This document shows, piece by piece, positions 56,120 to 64,000 of a DNA stretch of 64,000 nt. Position 1 is the stretch's first letter. Every line of letters begins with the position of its first letter. This DNA is from Apium graveolens (Eukaryota > Streptophyta > Magnoliopsida > Apiales > Apiaceae), in NCBI RefSeq assembly GCF_009905375.1, contig NC_133647.1, positions 8,879,788 to 8,943,787 of the forward strand. The letters are read 5' to 3'. Under the pieces are notes generated by a model. The model was given only the letters and a program-made list of their open reading frames with translations. It was not told the origin of the DNA and searched no databases. A program made the translations under genes and the position numbers.

Positions 56120-57539
56120 GAGCCAGCAAAACTTGAAGATATTTCGGTAGTCAATGAATTTCCAGACGTGTTTCCCGATGAGTTACCAGGACTTCCTCCA
56201 GACAGAGAAATTGAGTTTACAATCGACCTAGCACCTGGAACGGAACCAGTATCCAAGGCCCCGTACAGAATGGCACCCGTCAAAATAAAGGAATTAGCAA
56301 AGCAATTGCAAGAGTTATTAGAGAAAGGAGTAATCAGACCCCGTGTATCCCGGTGGGGTGCACCGGTATTATTTGTCAAGAAGAAGGATGGGAGCATGAG
56401 ACTGTGCATCGACTATCGAGAGCTCAACAAGCTTACAATCAAGAACAAGTATCTGTTACCTCGAATTGATGATTTGTTTGACCAGTTGAACGGAGCCAGG
56501 TACTTCTCCAATATTGATTTGAGATCGGGATATCACCAACTAAAGATCAAGCCAGAGGATATACCAAAGACAGCTTTCAGAACAAGGTACGGGCATTATG
56601 AATATTTAGTGATGTCTTTTGGATTAACCAATGCCCCGGCGGCATTTATGGACCTGATGAACAGAATTTTCAAGGAATACTTGGACAAGTTTGTTATTGT
56701 GTTTATAGATGATATTTTGATTTATTCAAAGACAGAAGAGGATCATGCAGAAAATTTGAGGACGGCTTTGGAGATTTGAGGAAGAAAAAGGTATATGCTA
56801 AATTCTCAAAGTGTGAGTTTTGGCTACAGGAAGTTCAGTTCTTAGGACACATAGTCAGTAATGAAGGGATCAAAGTGGACCCGAAAAAAATTGAAGCTAT
56901 TACAAATTGGGAATGGCCGGAAATACCGACAGAAGTAAGAAGTTTCTTGGGATTAGCGGGATATTATCGGCGATTTGTTCAAAATTTCTCAAGGATTGCA
57001 GCACCATTGATAAAGCTTACACGGAAGCATAAAAAGTTTATATGGAATGACAAATGTGAAGAAATCTTTCAGGAATTGAAGAAAAGATTAATTACAGCAC
57101 ATGTTTTGTCACTTCCAGATGACCAAGGGAATTTCGTAATCTATAGTGATGCTTCTCATAAAGAACTAGGATGTATTATGATGCAGCACGATAAGGTTAT
57201 TGCATATGCGTCAAGGTAACTAAAACCACACGAACAAAAGTATCCTACTCATGATTTGGAGCTAGCAGCCATAGTATTCGCTTTGAAGATTTGGAGACAT
57301 TATTTATATGGAGAAAAATGTGAGATTTATACAGATCACAAAAGTTTGAAGTACATATTCACACAAAAGAGCTTAACATGAGACAAAGAAGATGGTTAGA
57401 GTTGATTAAGGATTACGATTGCACGATTAACTACCATCCCGGCAAAGCGAATGTTGTGGCGGACGCGTTAAGTCGAAAATAAAAGTTGAATGTGTTATCA
57501 GTACCCGAGGAGATAATACAAGGAATTTCAGAAATCTGA
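56120..57539 (+). pseudogene. pol: Tekay reverse transcriptase and RNase H
   Basis: RT motifs: [60 protein letters not shown], the catalytic D in [31 protein letters not shown], and the catalytic FIDD at 56702-56713. One T is missing in GAGATTTGAGG (about 56774), shifting the frame. Then [27 protein letters not shown], and RNase H ([15 protein letters not shown], about 57140; TAA 57217-57219 where CAA is expected; [28 protein letters not shown] at about 57440-57480). A further frame break lies near 57370. Confidence 0.9.
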
Positions 57540-58892
57540 TTGGAGATCAGAGTTTGCAAGCCTAATGAAGCAAAAATGTATAGTATGACTTTCCGGCCAG
57601 AGTTGTTAGAAAAGATAAAGAAGTGTCAAGAGGAGATAATGGATCACGACAGTAATCGTTTGGTAGGTGAAGAGTTGTGCACACAAAAGGACGATCAAGG
57701 TATTCTTAGGTTTTCTTCTAGAATTTGGATTCCACCAGTAACGGAATTGAAGAATGAAATTTTACAGGAAGCTCATAATTCAAGGTATTCAATCCATCCA
57801 GGGAGTACAGAGATTTAAAGGAAAATTATTGGTGGCCAGATATGAAGAGGAAGATTGCAGAATGGGTTAGCAGATGTTATACATGTCAGAGAGTCAAGGC
57901 AGAGCACCAGAGACCAAGTGGATTGTTACAGCCATTAGAGATCCCAGAATGGAAGTGGGAGCACATTGCCATGGATTTCATAGTCGGATTATCAAGGACA
58001 AAAGCCAATCACGATGCCATTTGGGTTATAGTGGACAGACTTACCAAGTCAGCTAATTTTCTACCTATAAATGAAAGATTTTCAGTAGACAAGTTGGTCC
58101 ATATGTACCTAAAAGAGATCGTAGTTCATCATGGAATTCCTGTGTCTATCGTATCCGATCGAGATCCGAGATTTATTTCAAGATTTTGGAAGAGTTTTCA
58201 AGAATGTTTGGGAACGAGACTGAATATGAGTACGGCCTACCATCCACAGACGGACGGCCAAAGTGAATGAACAATCCAGACAATTGAAGACATGTTACGT
58301 GTTTGTGCAATTAATTTTAAAGGAAGTTGGGATGAGCATTTACCCTTGGTAGAATTTGCTTACAACAACAGTTATCATGCCAGTATTGGGATGCCACCAT
58401 ATGAAGCTCTTTATGGACGCAAATGTCGATCTCCAGTATATTGGGATGAAGTAGGAGAACGCAAGATACTTGGGCCTGAATTGGTGCAACAGACAAAGGA
58501 AGTTGTTGAAGTTATCCAGAAGAGATTAATAGCAGCACAAGACCGTCTGAGGAAGTATGCAGACCAATCAAGGAAAGATATGGAATTTGAAGAAGGAAAT
58601 CTAGTATTGCTGAAATTGTCACCGTGGAAGGGATTGACAAGATTTGGGAAGAAAGGAAAACTTAGCCCTAAATATGTTGGACCTTTTGAGATTATAAAGC
58701 ATGTTGGCAAAGTAGCTTATGAGTTGGCGTTACCCCCGCACATGGAGCACATTCACAATTTTTTTCACGTATCGATGCTTAAGAAGTATAATCCCGACTC
58801 CAGGCATATAATTGAGTATGAGCCAATAGAACTTCAAGCAGATTTGTCATATGTGGAGAGTCTGATAGAGGATTCTAGAAGAAAGAGAGAAA
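57540..58892 (+). pseudogene. pol: Tekay integrase
   Basis: The zinc domain begins near 57770 (EAHNSRYSIHPGSTE) with CYTCQRVKAEHQ at 57875-57910; a frame break lies at about 57815. The core has D in WEHIAMDFIVGLS (57975), D in IVSDRDPRF (58155) and E in QTDGQSE (58262), directly before a TGA (58268-58270) that replaces an Arg codon. The C-terminal part has AYNNSYHASIGMPPYEALYG, the GPFEIIKHVGKVAYEL motif and HNFFHVSMLKKYNPDSRH. The copy in Tat1 (4551-5275) matches from about 58174 on. Confidence 0.92.
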
Positions 58893-59012
58893 GTGTTAAG
58901 AAATAAAGTGGTAAAGTTAGTAAGAGTATTGTGGAGAAACCTAAAGGTTAAAAAGTCAAACTGGGAGTTAGAGAGTGATATGAGAGAAAAGTACCCTCAT
59001 TTGTTTTCTTAG
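58893..59012 (+). pseudogene. Tekay chromodomain
   Basis: One base out of frame from integrase, 58893-59012 encodes VLRNKVVKLVRVLWRN, then SNWELESDMREKYPHLFS and TAG 59010-59012. The VxxLVxVLWRN...WE(L)ESDMREKYPHLF pattern is the chromodomain end of Tekay/Del chromoviruses, which directs integration to marked heterochromatin. The Thr/Trp pair usual before WE is partly changed. Confidence 0.85.
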
Positions 59013-59051
59013 GAGATTTTGAGGACAGAATCCTTTTAAAGGGGGGAAGGA
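59013..59051 (+). other. Tekay polypurine tract
   Basis: AAAGGGGGGAAGGA ends at 59051, next to the LTR start TGTAATATCTGGG. Confidence 0.9.
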
Positions 59052-59094
59052 TGTAATATCTGGGATATATCATGTAATTATTTTGGTTAATAAA
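59052..59094 (+). repeat. Tekay 3' LTR, first 43 bp
   Basis: Matches 49777-49819 with one substitution and ends in the target duplication ATAAA (59090-59094). Confidence 0.93.
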
Positions 59095-62000
59095 TGTAAC
59101 ACCCCCAGATCCGGGGTCGGGAATCCCGGTCGTCATGGTCTTTCTTTCCATAAATATCACTTAACTTAATTAAAAATAAATAACCTCATGTTGTGACCCC
59201 ACAATAACATACACCACAACATGTTATAGTCTCGGAGATGAAATTGAAATAAGTACAAGTCCTTGAATCCATAATTTAAAAGTTATTAAAACCCAAAATG
59301 ATTACTTAATAAGTATACAGTTAATTGCCAATATCTGCCACAAGTTATAATTATACATAATTGATTCCCAAAAGTAGAGTGCCTGGTCTACAGATAGATC
59401 TACCTCTGCAGCTATAGCAGCTATGATATCAACGGGAAGACGCGGGATGCTTCCCACGCTCTTGCGTCGGGTCTGCTGGAGTCTGGCCATCTTTCCTAAC
59501 TATTGTTGTGTGATGAAGAAATGAAGCAAGAGTGAGCATTACAGCTCGCAAGATAATATATAGTGTAATCAATAATGCAAGTATCTAAATAGATAACTTA
59601 TTGGAAATCTTTATCAAGTGTAAGATAATTACTTAATGGATATAAGCTAAAAGGGAGATGAAGTTACCAAATACTTCACTATACTTATATAATTTTATAA
59701 AACTACTTGAACTACCACTGTTCAAAGTATAATAAGTTTTCGAAGTTCATCACATAGATGGGACTACAAGATAAGACTGGAATAGATTCAATCTTTGAAA
59801 TATCAGTTGAAAGAATGAAGTTACGAGATACTTCACTAGTCCCGATATATATATACCTCTATATATATACATCTCATACACTATTCTGCAATGAAAAGTA
59901 TAAGCAGAATTTCCATTCCCAAGAATTTTGGAAAGAACTAACTTTGGCATAAACCTGATATCTTGCTGATCAGGCAAAGATACCAATTAAGTAACCTTTT
60001 CTACTAGTAGATGGACGAATTCCCCACTGGTCGTCACCCTGGCCACATTAGGACCTTATGTTGAACTGCCACTCAGCCACTTACGCATTTGATGGACTCC
60101 CACTGAGCCACTTACACTTTCATGGACTCCCACTGAGCCCATGTTGCTTATGTCGACGCATTTCGATTGGGCTTACTTCCCGAATGTTGGGCAAGTAATC
60201 AAATTCTTTTATCAAGTTAGCAACTTCGTTGCTCCAAAAATACACCACAGAGTCGGATCCCTCAGATTTTTGAGCGAGTATTCAAGTTCCCTTCGAAAGG
60301 AAGATCTTAAATTTGAATACGAGTTTTGGGATCCGCTCTAACTATTAAAATCATTTTGAAGACTCGGAAATATTTTTAAGAATGTTTGGAGTAATGCTGA
60401 TTTAATAAAATAAATCAGTCCCGATATGTTGGAGAATATCTGAATATTATTATTTAAATAATTATTTCCATAAAGGATAATCTTTATAAAAATAAATGAA
60501 GTAGAAGTTTTTTTAAAAAACTCATACTTGAAACGAATAATAAATAACAAAAGATATACTTATACAAAAGTACGATCTTTATTTGAATAATCGAAAATAA
60601 GTTTGAAATATCGAAACATTATTCTTTAATAAGATAAAGAATATTATTTAATAAAATAAGCGGAGTCATAAGTCCTCGAATGAATATTCAAAATAATATT
60701 CATTAAATAAAATAAAGTTATCGAATAAACCTTATTCGATTAATAGTTTTGAAAACTATTTATAGATATAGACATATACTATACTTGGGAACATCGACCC
60801 CCGATATAGAAAAATGTTCACCTTCGGGTCCCCTATACTAAGGGTATACGCAACTACCGCTTATCTCTAGCATAGGTATTATGCAGTTTATAAGCATTTG
60901 AATTAACAAGGAGATGTCAAGATTACGAAATAGGCATGCATATATATCATATCAACACGCTCCAATATATCGCAAAATTTGCTAATAACAATCATGCACT
61001 TATAACAAGATAATGCATATACACATATACATCACAACAACAGTATAACGGGTAGAAAACTTGCCTGAGCGACTGGGGGTGATAAAAGGCCTGGGGCGAG
61101 TCTGGTAACCTATAAACAACATATAAGTTGGAATTAAACCATGGTTGCTTACGAAACTAGACTTTAACCAATTAGACTCTAACGTTCGCTTATGGTCGCT
61201 TATACGCTTAATGATTCACATAAGTCGCTCGAGTACCCTCGACTCCACCATTTTTAATAAATTAACCGTTACGAATTTTAAGGCGACGCTTTCGCGAATA
61301 CTCTACCAACTGACCCTTTAACCTTACATAATTGTTTCTTACTCCAAATAGTCATTTAAGGACCTTAGCCAAGGTTTCAAAGTAAGGCGAGGGGAAATGG
61401 TTCGTTCGCGAAACGCCGTTACTTAAAACGGTCGTTTCTCCTAAACCGTACATCGGATTCAAACGAACCACATATCAAAACGAAGCTTACGACACAATCT
61501 AGCTAAACAAGGAAAAGTCACAGATTGAACAGTTATCTCTCTATCCCGAACACTAAGAACAAGCAGTTGTATGAAAACGGGCATTACGACGGCTATGTTT
61601 ACGCGATTACCAAGTTTTAAACCACTCCAAACAACCAAACATGAACTACTCACTATTTTCCAATTTATTCAACCCCAAACATGAACTACTCACTATGCTT
61701 AAGTTTCATTAACTATAAACAAGGTTCCAACATCCAAATCACTACAAATCCAATCCAAACTTTAAACACACTAGTATCATGCTTCGCATTTACTATAATA
61801 ATCAAAACCATTCCTAATACTCAAAGTAAAGTTAGGGTTTGGAGGTGTTATACCTTCCTTGGAGTGATTAGAGTAGCTAGGAAGCCTTAAGAAGCCTTGA
61901 GATAGCCTAGGAATGCTTGGATCTTAAAGGAAAAACAAAGAAAAAAAAGTTAGTAACTTGAAAACACTATTCATCATCTTCTTCCTTGATTTATTGGAAG

Positions 62001-62801
62001 AGATTCATGAAGAATTGGAGGCTTAAACTTCTAGGATATGCTTATCTAATCATCAAGAAGCTAAGGAATTTACCTTGGATTTGTTTATGAAGTGAAGCTT
62101 GGATTCTTGAAATTTTCTCTTCTTTGGAATGAAGAAGCCGAGAGCAATTGTTCTTGGGAGGGGTTTTTCTTTGTTAAATGTGTTTGTGGTGGAAAATGGA
62201 AGTTGAATGGGATATTTGAGTGATTAATTGGTTGATTAAAGTGAGTGGAGTGTTACTAAGCATGACATCACCTTGGTGACTTCATCCTTTGCCACTTGTC
62301 ATTACTTGGTGGTTGAAGCATCTTTTATGCTAATCCTTGCTTAATTGCTTGATTATCATTCTTAATCATTGCCTAATCTCTCTTGCATTACTTGTCGTTT
62401 AATTATTTTACGACTCGTTTATCATTCGTTCTTGCTAATCGTTTGAGGGATCATATCTGGGATCTTATTACTTAGGTTTCCCCTAAACCTTTCTCAATAT
62501 TTTATATTCCTTTTATGATCCTCTCTTATAATCCTTGAATTTAAATTCTTTTAATCATGTTACCTTAAACTCAATCCTTTCGGTATATGGTGGATTTTTG
62601 AGAAAAATCAAAGTGTTCGAATTTGGATTCTGGCGATCTTTACATATATTTATATACCATATAGAGTACTAATAAGATCTCAGAATATCAATAAAAGAAC
62701 TGCTACATAGTGTGGTATGAAAAGTTTTCTTATTCAGCATAATCAGCAAAATCACTATTCATAAGGATTACAAAGAGTCCAAAATTGTTGGGGTTATTAC
62801 A
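59095..62801 (-). mobile_element. Solo LTR, 3,707 bp, minus strand, in the Tekay 3' LTR
   Basis: Starts TGTAACACCCCCAGATCC on the plus strand and ends GGGGTTATTACA, flanked by ATAAA at 59090-59094 and 62802-62806; removing it restores the Tekay LTR exactly. Orientation: CCCCGGATCTGGGGGTGTTACA (read on minus) resembles the 3' end of the LTR at 34471, so the element reads on the minus strand. I find no second LTR, primer site or polypurine tract inside, and no gag-pol, so it is best read as a solo LTR left by recombination. Besides one small minus ORF (59302-59490), nothing coding is seen in the 3.7 kb. It contains several CCACTGAGCCACTTAC repeats at 60070-60140. Confidence 0.87.
59302..59490 (-). 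CDS. Small ORF inside the solo LTR, unknown
   Basis: Minus-strand ATG at 59490, 62 codons (MARLQQTRRKSVGSIPRLPV, then DIIAAIAAEVDLSVDQALYF). A basic start followed by an amphipathic helical stretch, with ordinary codon use unlike the AT-rich flanks. It lies about 210-400 bp from the LTR 3' end, so it would be at the very start of a transcript from a full element. I do not recognise it; it may be non-coding. Confidence 0.35.
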   Translation of the reverse strand: MARLQQTRRKSVGSIPRLPVDIIAAIAAEVDLSVDQALYFWESIMYNYNLWQILAINCILIK

Positions 62802-64000
62802 ATAAATAAATATTATGCATGTTCAGTATGTATTCTGTGAATTATTTGTTAAGTGGTATATGTGTTTGGGTGATTAAAAATAATATAAATTGAGTATTTT
62901 TATTTTTATATGTCTAAAATAAAATATAGATAATTGTCATATCTTTTTATTTATTTTTATATTGATTTACGATTTTATAGAAAATTTACGGATTTAATAA
63001 ATTCTTTTTCCGAGTATTTTTAAATCATTTTATATAATCGGGAACCAGCTGACTTCACCCGTTTTTACGTTTTTATAACTCGAAACTCTTCCGAGAACTC
63101 CTTCCTAACCTAATTGCAATATTTCGAGCATTTTTCATGTTTTGACTTTTTCGATCTGGCGTACGGTTTGTCCTGTGCGAGTCCCAGCGCATTATTTTCG
63201 ATACAAATTTGTTTCAGTAAATCAATAAAACTAGTATTTTTGATAAACGGGATCTTTTTATTAAACTATTATAATTATCACCTCGTAATACATGTAACCA
63301 GGCGCTGAGACCAAGACCGTAGTAAAATTGTACAGATTTGGATAATTATCCTGAAACAGATACCGTTTTGGATCTCTTTTTATAAATAAACATATTATTT
63401 TATATCCGGTATAATCCAACGGGGTACCAATATTCCGTAAATATAAATAGCCCTTACCGTATTTTATTTTGTACAGAAAATCATTTGCAGTCAGTAATTA
63501 TATAATTTTACAGAGAAAAACCCTAATTTCCTATAACCTTCTGAGAATCAAACTATAATTTCGAGGTGTTATTGAAATCTGCTCGGGAACCTCTAGTAAC
63601 CAAAACGAAGGATTCAAGGAGTACTATCAGATTCTTCAAGTTTCAGAACTGCAGAAATCTAGGTTTATTTTCTATATTTTTATTTATTTTCGAATTATTT
63701 TGATTAAAATTATGAATTTTTGTTCGGATGATTGTTTGGATGATTTGATGATTTCATGTTGTAGAGCTTTTCTTCCTGATGATTTTTATATATTATATGA
63801 CTGATTTGGAGTTCAATAACATGTTCAAAATTGGGTTTAATTTTCGAATTTCAAAATTAGGGTTTATAACCCATATGAATGTTTTTAATTGAAATTTGGG
63901 CCTTTTTGTTCTAGGGGTTATTAGATGTTTTTGTTGATTGTATCGTGTTCCTTTTTGAATTTGTAATCGATTCATGTATATTACAACAACTGACGATTCC
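62802..64000 (+). repeat. Tekay 3' LTR, continued to window end
   Basis: Resumes with the duplicated ATAAA and follows 49820-51010 of the 5' LTR throughout, with roughly 50 differences over 1.19 kb by eye and a few one-base indels. The TATA-containing AATATAAATAGCCC is kept. The rest of the LTR lies outside the window. Confidence 0.93.

Larger units (their letters stand above)
49777..64000 (+). mobile_element. Tekay chromovirus (Ty3), running off the window
   Basis: 5' LTR 49777-53227 (TGTAATATCTGGG to GGCGCCACA). 3' LTR begins at 59052 after a polypurine tract, is split by the solo LTR 59095-62801, and continues to the window end, matching the 5' LTR up to about 51010. Genes: small ORF, gag with two knuckles, protease, RT (FIDD), RNase H, integrase, chromodomain. 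The compared 1.2 kb of LTR differ at roughly 4-5% of sites. The 5' flank ATCTT cannot be matched to a 3' flank. A piece of a close relative of its integrase is found inside Tat1. Confidence 0.92.

Noticed and set aside
59095..62801. DNA transposon with TGTAA...TTACA inverted ends
   Set aside because: TG...CA ends, a 5-bp duplication and similarity of its end to known LTR ends in this window fit an LTR better; the inverted match covers only about 14 bases.
1..64000. Bacterial, viral or organellar origin
   Set aside because: Introns, TATA promoters, tRNA-primed LTR elements and 5-bp target duplications are those of plant nuclear repeats; there is no operon structure and no ribosome binding sites.

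Overview
The window is repeat DNA from a plant nuclear genome. It is almost entirely a stack of nested LTR retrotransposons, and I could recognise no host gene, rRNA, tRNA or organellar gene. The lineages present (Ty3 Tat, Athila and Tekay chromovirus; a Ty1/copia element of SIRE/Maximus type), LTRs of up to about 3.7 kb, plant TATA boxes and short GT-AG introns point to a dicot with a large genome. I cannot name the species; an asterid such as Apiaceae is only a guess.

Layout. 1-3138: part of a minus-strand Ty3 LTR lying against the polypurine tract of a plus-strand copia element (copia A). Copia A is seen only as LTR pieces (3139-3324, 13794-14395) because two Tat elements sit in its LTR. 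Tat1 (3325-13793) has 561-bp LTRs and the target duplication AGGGG. Tat2 (14396-26873) has a 718-bp 5' LTR and a truncated 3' LTR. 26874-41722: a minus-strand copia element of the same family as copia A (copia B), interrupted in RNase H by a 2.1-kb non-autonomous LTR element (33418-35521, duplication GCGAC) and in its 5' LTR by an Athila element (41723 onward). The Athila env-like gene is cut at 49776/49777 by a Tekay chromovirus with a 3.45-kb 5' LTR. The 3' LTR of that chromovirus is split by a 3.7-kb solo LTR (59095-62801, duplication ATAAA) and runs off the window end.

How the genes work together. Each element keeps the usual order of gag (particle protein), protease, reverse transcriptase, RNase H and integrase, but every copy is broken by stops, frameshifts or deletions. 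The best preserved is Tat2, whose gag-pol has one frameshift and three stops. Beyond gag-pol, four elements carry an additional gene near the 3' end: spliced antisense genes with TATA boxes in Tat1 and Tat2, a long env-like sense ORF behind its own TATA box in copia B, and a transposon-protein-type ORF behind a CT-rich leader in Athila. The Tekay element instead has a small extra ORF ahead of gag and a chromodomain at the end of integrase.

The most notable observations are a Tekay integrase fragment captured inside the Tat1 gag, the self-contained transcription units for the extra genes, and short words amplified in a family-specific way (CAACGGAT in copia, TCCGGA in Tat2, GCGCGCCCGCGCTG in Athila) across LTR, spacer and coding sequence. 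All counts, divergences and boundaries below were made by eye; boundaries fixed by target duplications or LTR ends are good to the base, domain edges to tens of bases.
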